In this document: piece by piece, positions 1 through 9,700 of the stretch
Layout of the letters: each line of letters opens with the position of its first letter
Position numbering within the stretch: position 1 is the first letter of the stretch
Assembly: GCA_963921195.1 (NCBI GenBank)
Contig: OY992539.1
Span: forward strand, 210,494,035-210,558,034
Reading direction: 5' to 3'
DNA length: 64,000 nucleotides
DNA from: Pegoplata infirma
Taxonomy: Eukaryota; Arthropoda; Insecta; Diptera; Anthomyiidae
Made by a program: the position numbers and the translations under genes
The notes under the pieces: generated by a model
The model's database searches: none
Seen by the model: only the letters and a program-made list of their open reading frames with translations
Told to the model about the DNA's origin: nothing

Positions 1-324
1 TTATTAGAGACGATCTTTACACTGTGTCATATCGTTTGTTAATTATTGGTGCGACCCAAAGACCATTTACTTTGTTTTGAGAAAAACGAAAAAGAAACTT
101 TTTATCAACTTTATTAAATAAAAATCTTTTAAATAAACGACTTGTTTAATGTCTTTATTTTATTAGTAAGGATTTTCACGACCACGGGTAATTTAGTCTG
201 GTAATTGCCAAACGTTAAATTTAACTACTCGTAAAAAATCTTTAGCACGAACATGGTAGTATTCTTTTTCAAAGTTTTTTTCTTCATTACACGAAAAAAC
301 ACTTAAACGATGTTCGCATTCATT
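1..324. other. AT-rich DNA, no gene seen
   Basis: I see no coding exon, RNA gene or clear repeat end here. The last bases (about 311-330) contain a TTCGCATTCAT motif that also marks the ends of small fold-back elements at 3483-3644 and 5402-5521, so this may be an element edge. Confidence 0.5.
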
Positions 325-470
325 TTTAACCAGGGTTGGCAACCGATACCCACCTAGAATAACGGTATTTGGCTATAGTACCGCAACCAATAAAGATATG
401 GACATTTTTAAAAGCGATTATGAAAGCTGATGAAATTTCTAGTATTTTAAATGTGTCACTTCGTGTTTCT
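325..470 (+). repeat. Left arm of a long inverted repeat
   Basis: This stretch, which includes GGTTGGCAACCGATACCCAC and ends near CACTTCGTGTTTCTAC, is almost the exact reverse complement of 1796-1944, with only a few mismatches over about 145 bases. The two arms point toward each other across about 1.3 kb. They are either arms of a fold-back element or two opposite copies of a short repeat. The near-identity implies recent duplication or gene conversion. Confidence 0.8.
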
Positions 471-830
471 ACCGGTTTGTTTTAGTTATATAGGCCACTA
501 CCGTTATAATACCGTTTCAAACGGTATTATAAAGGTATTGACCTATATTTTGAAAACTAACCGGTACACTCATAGAAATCCTACAGTATTCCTTACTAAA
601 AAGTTGCCAGTTTTTACTAATTGTTAGTATTAAAGGGCCCTACAACGCGTTAGTCAATTTTTACTAACGCAGTTATAAAAAAACGGTAAACAAATTTTAA
701 AGCGAAAACCTATCCAAAATCGATTTTGACAAATTTTTTAATTAAAAAATTGGATCAAAAAAATATAATTATTGAGCTTGATGGCTGGCAATACTCTATT
801 TTAGAAATTAAAAAAAAATATATACATTTA
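471..830. other. Non-coding spacer between inverted-repeat arms
   Basis: No gene is seen. There are short local palindromes (for example ACCGTTTCAAACGGTATT around 513-530), consistent with remnants of a fold-back element. Confidence 0.4.
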
Positions 831-1505
831 TTTTTATACCCTCCAACTACAGTATGGGGGTATACTCACTTTGTCATTCCGTGTGTAACGCATCGAAATA
901 TCGTTCGGGGACCCCATAAAGTATATATATTATTGATCAGTGATCGATTCTAAGACATTCTAGCGATGTCCGTCCGTCCGTCCGTCCGTCTGTCCGTCTG
1001 CCCGTCCGTCTGTAGTTAACACGATACAGTCCAAAATAAAAAAACTGGACTCCTCAAGTTTGGCACGAATATGTCTTGTGGTCCTAGGCAGGTTAAGTTC
1101 GGAAATGGGCAAAATCGGACCTGGGGGAAAAAAGTTCCCCCTTGAAGAACTAAACCAACCTCAGAAAAATATTTTTATGCTACAAGAAGTTCAAAGTCCT
1201 GCTACAAGAAGTTCAAAGTCCTGCATTACCCTGAGAATTAGAAATGTGTTTTTTTTGGTCCGACCCCCCCCTTTTATGGGCGTAGAATAAAAAAAAAAAT
1301 AATGATAAACTTGCATTTCTTTAGTGCAAAAAACATAGGAATGAATTTTTAAACACATATTTGAGAGGAAATTTGTCCCCCCAAATCACCACGACCCCCC
1401 CCCCCCAAAAAAAAATAAAACGCCACAGCATTTTTTTATTTTTTTGCATGTTGGAGGGTATAAAAGATTTGGCACAGCCGAATTTAACACTCTTACTTGT
1501 TTTTT
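831..1505 (+). repeat. Interspersed repeat family A, near-complete copy
   Basis: The copy starts TATACCCTCCAACTACAG and continues with a conserved block (GTCATTCCGTGTGTAACGCA, then ATCGAAATATCG, GACCCCATAAAGTATATATA). It then has a GTCC-type microsatellite and ends with GGCACAGCCGAATTTAACAC followed by TCTTACTTGTTT. The same blocks recur at 21196-21460, 22413-22994 and, inverted, at 43030-43730; ends alone occur near 13190-13245 and 18905-18952. No credible protein is encoded. The family resembles common non-autonomous dispersed repeats of flies; its superfamily is not clear to me. Confidence 0.75.
969..1013 (+). repeat. (GTCC)n microsatellite inside family A repeat
   Basis: Runs of CCGT with a few CTGT and CCCGT variants. 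The same microsatellite is present on the other strand in the 43030-43730 copy, so it belongs to the family and is not a local accident. Confidence 0.9.
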
Positions 1506-1795
1506 TTTTCAATGGAAATTTGCTATGTGCGTTTAAAAAAAAATTTAAATTTTACCTTTTTAGGTGTCAAAAATAAGTTTCCAAATTTTTAAAAATTACT
1601 AACAAAAATTATTAAAAAATCGGTAAAAAATTATTAAAAAATCGGTAAAAAAATCAGTATTCAGTAAATTCCAAGTTCAAAAAATAACTAAATTTTTACT
1701 GTAAAACTAAATTTATACTGTAAATTACTAAAAAAGTAGTAAAGTTAAAGTTATAACACTTTTACTGTATTTTTTACTGTAGGATTATTTTAGGT

Positions 1796-1944
1796 GTAGA
1801 AACACGAAGTGACAAATTTAAAATACCAGAAATTTCATCAGCTTTCATAATCGCTTTTAAAAATGTCCATATCTTTATTGGTTGCGGTACAATAGCCAAA
1901 TACCGTTATTCTAGGTGGGTATCGGTTGCCAACCCTGTTTTTAA
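1796..1944 (-). repeat. Right arm of a long inverted repeat
   Basis: Reverse complement of 325-470, starting TGTAGAAACACGAAGTGAC and ending GGTTGCCAACCCTG. The family A copy lies between the two arms. Confidence 0.8.
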
Positions 1945-2748
1945 CAAGTGTAATTGTTGGTTTTCCCCATACAATTTAAACGTCAAAATTAAATGGCGTT
2001 TTATTTTGACAGACAACTTAATAACCAAGCCTTTGCATAAAATATAGCCCAGTATTTTTAAATAAAAAACTTGGTTAATTTACGCAAAAACACTTTGTGG
2101 GTTGTATTTCACACAAAAACTATTTCAACAGAAATAAGCAAACACTTTTAAATAAAATTAAATGCCGTTTAATTTTGGCAAATAAAGTGTTTAGAAGTGT
2201 ATGGGGAAAATATAATTAAACTAATGGTGTTTTCTTTTCTGGCAAAAAATGTGCCTTATTTTTGCATTTCGCCCCAAAAATTATGTTTTTGTGTTCTTTT
2301 CTAAAAAATGTCAACCATTATAAAAAATATCGTGTTCTTTTCTAAAAATGTCTGCCCTATAAAGTGCAAAAAAGTTGCACTTTTTACCCCGTAAAAAATC
2401 ACGGGGTTGAAATTGCCTTATACAACAGCTGACTTTTTCTGTGTTATTTTCTGAAAACATCTATTAAAAAATACAGGGCAGAGTATTTCTGGATGTTGTG
2501 TTCTATTCCAGTCAAATAAAATGCAAATTTTTGAAGGTGTGTGTTAAACATTTTAAAAATGTATACCCCAAAAAGGCAAAAATTTTTTTTTAGAAAAGAA
2601 ATCACCATAAGTCTTAATGAATGCGAATATGGTAAAACACAGCTGAACGCAGTGAAATTTTTCTCGTGTATGGGGCTGTCGGATGACTGGTCGGATGAAA
2701 ATTTAAAAGGGCGCATTAGACGACAAACAACTTGTACACACATTAGCA
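1945..2748. other. Non-coding, fold-back fragments
   Basis: No gene is seen. The segment holds pieces such as TTTTCCCCATACAATTTAAA (about 1962-1981) and, in inverted form, GTATGGGGAAAATATAATTA near 2200. These match the small fold-back element at 3483-3644, so this looks like an older, larger relative. Confidence 0.45.
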
Positions 2749-3123
2749 CAGACTAATACAGACTCGACATAAGTGACAGGTGACGAAAAAGTAGTCCTTA
2801 ACCACAGACTTACCCCCAGTTTCTGTAATACGAACGCCATTCGTCTGCGACGAATTTGCATGTATTTTGTTTTTGTTACAATAACAAAATACACACAAAT
2901 TCGTCACAAAAGAATGGCGTTCGTATTACAGAAACTGGGGGTAATACAGACTCGACATAAGTGACAGGTGTCAAAAAAGTAGTCTTGAACTATATGGTAA
3001 ATTTTTTCAAATTTTTCTACGAATTAGGTTAGAAAGAGAAAACTAATATATCGCGTTATAAGAAAAATAGATGCCAGATCGGTTTTTATTTTTTCACTCA
3101 CTCCTAAGTCGTAGAAAGTGTTG
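2749..3123 (+). mobile_element. MITE copies with a nested fold-back insertion
   Basis: Two partial copies of the family ending CACAGACTAATACAGACTCG occur here, at about 2749-2811 and 2943-3117. They are separated by a palindromic insertion at 2813-2942, after which the AATACAGACTCGACATAAGT sequence restarts. Shared internal blocks include GACAGGTGTCAAAAAAGTAG, CTACGAATTAGGTTAGAAAG and CACTCACTCCTAAGTCGTAG. Confidence 0.65.
2813..2942. repeat. Near-perfect palindromic (fold-back) element
   Basis: The sequence from CCCCCAGTTTCTGTAATACG returns as its own reverse complement ending CGTATTACAGAAACTGGGGG. The arms are about 60 bases around a short AT-rich centre near TTGTTACAATAACAAAATAC. It can form a long hairpin and has no coding content. 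The flanking MITE sequence is interrupted by it, so it is an insertion. Confidence 0.85.
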
Positions 3124-3423
3124 CCACGGACTATATACAGACTCAACAGTAGTTTTATAACAAAAAATGGAGAAAAACTAAGCGATTTTGGGAGAAAACA
3201 AAGCGGTTTTTAGGTAGTTTTAAGCTAACTTGGCAACACTTTCTGCGACTTAGGAGTGAGTGAAACAATAAAAACCGATCTGCTATCTATTTTTTTTATG
3301 GCGCGTTATATAAGCTTTCTCTTTCTAACCCAATTCGTAGAAAATTTTGAAAAAATTTACCATATAGTTCAAGACTACTTTTTTGACACCTGTCACTTAT
3401 GTCGAGTCTGTATTAGTCTGTGG
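3124..3423 (-). mobile_element. MITE copy, TIR family CCACAGACTAATACAGACTC
   Basis: An inverted copy of the element seen whole at 4456-4756. It begins CCACGGACTATATACAGACT and ends GTCGAGTCTGTATTAGTCTG followed by TGG, so both terminal inverted repeats are present. It is non-coding, about 300 bases. Confidence 0.75.
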
Positions 3424-3482
3424 TGTTGCCATGTTAGCTTAAAACTAGCTAAAAACCGCTCGGTTTTCTCCTAAAATCGCTT

Positions 3483-3644
3483 ATACCATATTCGCATTCA
3501 TTTCAATTAGTTTAATTATGTGTTTTCCCCATACAATTTAAACACTTTATCTGTCAAAATAAAACGAAGTTCAATTTTGACGTTTAAATTGTACGGGGAA
3601 AACCAATAATTAAACTAGTTAAAAATGAATGCGAACATCGTTTT
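3483..3644. mobile_element. Small fold-back element nested in a MITE
   Basis: Starts ATTCGCATTCATTTCAATTA and ends with the matching inverted ATGAATGCGAAC. The inner arms GTTTTCCCCATACAATTTAA and AATTGTACGGGGAAAACC are also complementary. The host MITE sequence (CTCCTAAAATCGCTTA ... CCCCATTTTTTCTTATAAAA) is split by it, which marks it as the younger insertion. Confidence 0.7.
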
Positions 3645-3701
3645 AGTTCTTCCCCATTTTTTCTTATAAAACTCTACTGACGAGTCTGTATATAGTCTAT
3701 G

Positions 3702-4443
3702 CCACAGACTAAATACAGACTCGACAGTAGAGTTTTACAGGAAAAAATGGGGAAAAACTAAGCGATTTTAGGAGAAAACACAGCGGTTTTTAGTCCGTTT
3801 TACGCTAACATGGCAACACTTTCTACGACTTAAGGCATAATTAGTTTAGAGGTGTAGTATAGTCAGGTGTCAGCTGATTACTTCTGCTTTATGGTGAGAA
3901 CATATAAGTGGTTTGTTTTGATGTGAGGTATAATGAGGTGAGGTAGATTTCTGTAGAAAATAGAATTTTCTTACTTTACTGCTCCACCTCACATACACAG
4001 CTGATAAAATAAATACAAAAAAAGTAAACAAACACATTTTTTTGTTCGAAATAAAAAAATAAAAGAATTTTCAGCTTTTATTTAAACAAAAAAATGGGTA
4101 ATTAATTTAATTAATACATTTACAATAAATGTAAACAAAAAAAAATTACATCAAAAGAAAAAACAGCTGACACGATTTTACGTGAAAACTAACACCACTA
4201 AAATCCTACCTCATTTTACCATACCTCATCATACATTTACCTCATCATACATCTAGACTAACAAACCCTTTAGGAGTGAGTGAAACAACAAAATCCGATC
4301 TGGCATCCATTTTTCTTATGTCGCGTTATATCAGTTTTCTCTTTCTAACCTAATTCGTAGAATAATTTGAAAATATTAACCATATGGTTAAAGAATACTT
4401 TTTTGACACCTGTCACTCATGTCGAGTCTGTATTAGTCTGTGG
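3702..4443 (-). mobile_element. MITE copy split by an inner insertion
   Basis: Both ends (CCACAGACTAAATACAGACT at 3702 and GTCGAGTCTGTATTAGTCTG to 4443) are present. The middle is opened at CTACGACTTA (about 3832) and resumes at GGAGTGAGTGAAAC (about 4272). The 435-base insert is non-coding and contains AGGTGTCAGCTGATT-type motifs repeated in inverted form. Confidence 0.7.
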
Positions 4444-4455
4444 TCTATGCCTTAA

Positions 4456-4756
4456 CCACAGACTAATACAGACTCGACATAAGTGACAGGTGTCAAAAAA
4501 GTATTCTTGAACCATATGGTTAATTTTTTCAAATTATTCTACGAATTAGGTTAGAAAGAGAACACTGATATCACGCGCCATAAGAAAAATGGATGCCAGA
4601 TCGGTTTTTGTTGTTTCACTCACTCCTAAGTCGTAGAAAGTGTTGCCATGTTAGCGTAAAACGGACTAAAAACCGCTGTGTTTTCTCTTAAAATCGCTTA
4701 GTTTTCCCCCATTTTTTCTTATAAAACTCTACTGTCGAGTCTGTATTTAGTCTGTG
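4456..4756 (+). mobile_element. Complete 301-bp MITE, reference copy of the family
   Basis: Starts CCACAGACTAATACAGACTC and ends with its imperfect reverse complement GAGTCTGTATTTAGTCTGTG, giving terminal inverted repeats of about 24 bases. Inside are the shared blocks GACAGGTGTCAAAAAAGTAT, TACGAATTAGGTTAGAAAGA and CACTCACTCCTAAGTCGTAG. It has no coding capacity. I could not identify a convincing target-site duplication, so the superfamily is open. Confidence 0.8.
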
Positions 4757-5401
4757 CCTTAACCATATTGTTATTTTTTCAAATTATTGTACGAATTAGG
4801 TTAGAAAGAGAAAGCTTATATAACGCGCCATAAGCAAAATAGATGCCATTATGATTAAATAATTAAAAAAAAGATGACCATTTATTGATAACGACTTTGT
4901 TATTACAAACACTACTATTCATGAGTTACCTGTGTTAGATATTTTCAACGGTTACCTTTACTCAATCAACTTGCATTCGGTCGTTAAACAAATTGTACGA
5001 TTTGTTTGTCGTCTAATGGGCCCTAAAAAGAGTTAGAGTAGAAACAGAACAAGCACGACACAGGGGACGGTTGCCGCTGTCGAAGAATGTAGGCCCAATA
5101 CAATGACGGGTGACGGCGACGGCAAAAAATGTCATTTGTTTGTTCAGTGGTGCTAACTTTTAATAAAATAAGCGTAATTTTACGGAAAAAAAATTGCTAA
5201 TCACATAGTCAATGTGATTAAGTTGGCACTATTGTACGTTTGTTATACCATTGTGAATGAAAAAATAAATATCACAATGATGCTTACCACCGAGTTTAAC
5301 GTTTGTAAACATCAAATGTGACATTGAATTGCTTGGTGGTGGTTGCTAATCTAGACACTATGTAATGGTTAAGGACTACTTTTTTGAACTCTGTCACTGA
5401 T
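4757..5401. other. Non-coding, no recognised element
   Basis: The start repeats a MITE fragment (TACGAATTAGGTTAGAAAGA near 4790-4812). After about 4860 I recognise no gene or repeat family. Confidence 0.4.
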
Positions 5402-5521
5402 ACCAAATTCGCATTCATTTTTTAAACATGTTTAAGTACTTAAACATGTTTGTGTACCGTTACAAGTTTGAATTTAAACATGTTTAAGTGGTTAAACATG
5501 TTTAAAAAAAGGAATGCGAGT
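5402..5521. mobile_element. Small fold-back element with repeated AAACATGTTTAAG
   Basis: Begins ACCAAATTCGCATTCATTTT and ends with inverted AAAAAAAGGAATGCGAGT. Inside, the palindrome TTAAACATGTTTAA occurs repeatedly, so the whole can fold on itself. The outer TTCGCATTCAT matches the element at 3483-3644. Confidence 0.6.
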
Positions 5522-5650
5522 CTACGGTTAAAGACTACTTTTTTGACACCTGTCAGCACTTTTTATTTATTGTTTTTTTTTTTCTAAAAATGTTGCCTTA
5601 ATAAAGTTTTAAAATGTCACACTTTTCACACTTTCATAAAATGGTGTGGT

Positions 5651-6333
5651 CCCGAGTAAAAATAAACATATATAACAATATATAACTTGATACAAACATA
5701 ATAAATTATATATGATTATACATCCCGTGAGGTATTTTCTAATTTTTTTAAATGCAGTCATATGTTGTAATATATAATTTAATCATGATTCGGATTAAAA
5801 GGTATACGGTTGATATAAATATATGAAATAATATTAGGGCCAATACAAAATTTGTTTTTCTGTATAATTTAATATAAAATTATATATAGCTTATTTTGTT
5901 CCATATATAAATGTTTCCAATTAACCAAAAATGTTCTAAGTTTTTTAAGCAAAATATAAGAAACTTTTAAAATGTTCCTAAACATTTCCTTGTAAGGGTT
6001 ATGTATATCACCTATCTGGTTCGAAGCGTACCCAGACATTTTTTTTGTTTTTGAAAATTATATGTTTGGTGAATGTATCGTTGACCTGTGGTGTAACTCA
6101 CCCAAACCAAAACACACCAAGACTTTTTTATGTTTTTATGCAATTAGATCTAATTGGATCCAATGAAATATGGCAATGTCTGGACAAAACTCGGATGAAA
6201 TCGAATCATATTTTATACAAGTTGATCTTTTTTGATGCAAACACATCCACCATTATTCGGATTAAATTGCGTATAAATATATATTGTGTTATATATCATT
6301 ATGTATTGCATCATATAAAAATTTTTACTCGGG
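5651..6333 (+). mobile_element. MITE with TIR CCCGAGTAAAAAT, copy 1
   Basis: Starts CCCGAGTAAAAATAAACATA and ends AAAATTTTTACTCGGG, giving 13-16-base terminal inverted repeats. A second copy of the same length lies at 32834-33519 and is similar throughout, for example TCACCTATCTGGTTCGAAGC in both. Long open frames inside are not conserved between the copies, so it is read as non-autonomous. No clear target-site duplication was seen. Confidence 0.85.
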
Positions 6334-6773
6334 GTAGTAAAGTTGCTTTATAAATAACAGTTGAGGCCGATGTTTTGGTTGAAAGAAAAGTTTTCTCAAT
6401 TTTTTTGTAATCACAAAACTGGCAACACATTAAAAGGGTTGTGGCTACATTTTACAAATAATACTGTTTTTGTTTCAGAAAATAAAACGCCTTAGTGGTA
6501 TCGTTGTAAAACTTGTTGGATGGACACGTAGATTTGGTTTTTGTAATGGTCGTCAAACAAGCCCTCACACAAAATCGCACTTTCATCCAACAAAATGTGC
6601 AACGATATTGCAAGTGTATGGGCGGCTGTGACAAGAGCTAAAAAAAGATCAGACACACTTGCAGCATGTGTAACACTATAATGTTCTCTTTTTTACTTAT
6701 TGAAAATAATGTCTTATTGTTAGTGTATATTTATTAAGAATGTATGCGTTTAATATAGTACTTTTTATTTCAG
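6334..6773. other. Upstream region of the two-gene transposon
   Basis: No coding exon is firmly placed here. A pyrimidine-rich acceptor (TTTTTGTTTCAG, ending at 6479) precedes an open stretch to about 6631 that could be a 5' non-coding or coding exon; I cannot join it with confidence. The left end of the transposon should lie in or before this region, but I did not find an inverted partner to the right end near 17064. Confidence 0.35.
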
Positions 6774-6781
6774 TTGACAAT

Positions 6782-9700
6782 ATGGTGGTACTGCTTAGAA
6801 TTTTGTACAAGGAGACTACCGATTTCGTGAAAATCGTTTGTAAAGCTTCTAAAGCAACAAGTGTTGAAATTTACCGGGATGGTATGTTTAATTTTTGGAG
6901 TTTTTTTTATGGCAGAAGGAAAAATGGAATATAATTTATTTGTTTGAATACAAACTATACACTGTGTGATCTCTTCAGCTATTTTATTGTGGCAAATGTT
7001 TTTGTAAAAAAAAAATTGTTTCCCAATTTTTCCACCCCTATTTCGGCGTTCAATATTATTATTTAATTATGATTAAATGTGTTATCTGCATTAACTGCAG
7101 TCTTTATTTACTTAAATTGCTTCAAATTTTGTCGTCATTTTAATACTTGTGCATATTTTAAAACCAATAATCACTAATGACAAAAAATGTTTTCCCGAAT
7201 TCTAAATGTAAAAAAACAACGCTGGTCATAAAAATAGCAGTGGAATTTTATACACATACATATATAATAGGCTTGTTTTTTGCAGACCCCGATGGGCCTA
7301 GACCTAGTTAGGTTCCTTAAAAATCTTCATAGTTTTTGATCCAAAATTTGTGTCCGTTTCGCTCTACCTTGCTTAGTTTTTGAGATACGTGATTTAAGGG
7401 GACCACCGGGGTTTTGAGAATTACAAAACTCGATAACTTCAAAAATATTACTCGAAGAACTTTTGATTATTTTGTTCTACGTGTTGAGAGCTACAAAAAT
7501 ACTTTTGGACTTTTTGTTGTGTCGGTAATATTTACCGAGATATGAGCATTTTAAAATTTTCGGGAATACTAACTTTTTTGGATCCAAAGTTCGGGCCCAT
7601 TAGGGTCCACACATGTGAAGAGGACCAGCGATACGAGAGCCCGAGAACCAAAAATGGCCTCCATTTTGCTCTATCTGGCTTAGTTTCAACTCAATTTCAA
7701 ATCTTAGCAAAAGAAATTAGTTCAAAGTTTGTTTAAAATTGCTAATGTGCTAAATGAAGTTTACAAGAATTTTTTGCTAACATGCTAATCTCAACTAAAA
7801 ATTTGCTAAAAGTTAGCTAACTAGCATTAGCAAAAATAATTTGTAAATCTACTAACGTATTTTTTTGAGTGTATGCAAGTTTTGGTATTTTAATGAAAAA
7901 ATATTAAATTCTATTTTTCCTGGATTATTTTTTATTAATTAAACAAATGCATCTTTTTTAGTAAAAACACATTTTAACATTGATGGAATAATAAAATTTA
8001 AAGATTTATCAACTTCGTTATTAATATCTGATGACATGTTAGCTGATTTTGTAAATCAGTATCAATGTGTACCTGGGTGGGGACTTGAAGCTGTTGATGT
8101 CGAAACAGGTTAAACCAAATATTTAGATTTCATACGGGCTCATTACTCAACTGGGAAAGTAAGAAAGCAACAAGTAAAATACCTGACAATCAAAATGTAT
8201 GAGATTTTCACGTTATATTACTTCGGTCAGTAATCTTTTACATCTATTACCATATAACAAAAACTGCTACATTTGTCGCGTTATCAGTTGAGTAACGAGC
8301 TCTTAACACTCTCTACTTTGTGATAAAAGATATTTGTACACTAGAGTAGAGGAAATTTGCCTTTTTCGAATTTCGAGAATATCTAGGTCGGGAAAGTTGC
8401 CATTTTTGGGGTCGATTTTAACACACAAAAATATTGCACCTGTACAATGGCTTTGGGTTACTTTTTAGACTTGCAAATCAGAAAGTTCCAAACTAAGTAA
8501 CTAAAATATTTTTTGAACTTTTTTTGCTTAAAATAATAATTTATATACAGACATTACTGAAAATAAAAAGTGTTTTTATGATAAACATTTTTTTGTCTGC
8601 AATTTTTTTTTTTTAATTTACCTAAAAAATCCAAAGATTGTCCTACAGGTCCAATATTTTTGTATGTTAATATCGACTCTAAAAGGCAACTTTCCCGACC
8701 ACGACGAATTCGAAAAAAACGAAATATTGTGATTCAGATTTGGCGAATATTGTACAATGTTCTTATTTTAATTTGTGTTTTTTTTATTAGTCGAAATTTT
8801 AGATAACGAAGAATTACTGCAACTTGAAAAACTATTCAATGATAGTGAATTACAAATGATAGAAGAATCCCAAAATAGTGCACAATCTAATTTACCTAAT
8901 GAACAATCAGCTAATTTAGAACCAATACAAGGTATTGCTGTAAACGAGCCATGTAGCTCGGTTAATGTTGTAAATGAGCAACCAGCAAATTTTGAACAAT
9001 TACAAGTTATTGCTGTAAACGAGACATGTAATTCTGTTAAGGTTGCAAGTATAATGAATATAAATGTAATAATTTATTTTTTATACTATTTAATACACGA
9101 GAAAAAATTTAAAACTTTGCAATATTGCACACACACACACAAAAAAAAATCCAATGAACGACTTTCATAGTATTTATGAACAAATTCATACAATTTATTA
9201 ACTTTTTCATAATACTTATAAACTTTGTCATAGTATTTATGAATAAATCATAATATGTGAAATTTAATAAATATTTAACATTTTTCATAAGTACTATGAA
9301 AAAGTTTATAATTATTATGAAAAAGTTAATAAATTTTATGAGTTTCAAATAATTTAATAAGTTAACATAACCCAAAATTGAAACTCAAAATAGTTTGGTT
9401 TGAAATTTTGTGGTAATTTAAAAGAGAACAATTTTGGAAGATTTTTTTTTAATTCAATATTTAATTTTATCAACAATGAATTAAAACTGTCTGGTAGTTA
9501 CTTAAAATAAAGACTTAATTTTTTAGGTTTTAAAAGAACTGGATGATTTGGAGTATAAAATTATTTTGAAAGAACACAGCGTTAATTGTCTTGAAAACGA
9601 TGCACGTGTTAAACTTGCAAAAATAATTATAAAAACTATTTTGCAAAAAAACATTAATATAACGTAAGTAGCAATTTCTTAGATAAACAATACAGTGAGC

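Noticed and set aside
6045..6353. 102-codon frame
   Set aside because: Lies inside the CCCGAG MITE and is not kept in the second copy at 32834-33519.
6480..6631. First coding exon of the two-gene element
   Set aside because: Open and preceded by a good acceptor, but no donor joins it in frame to 6774; kept only as a possible leader.
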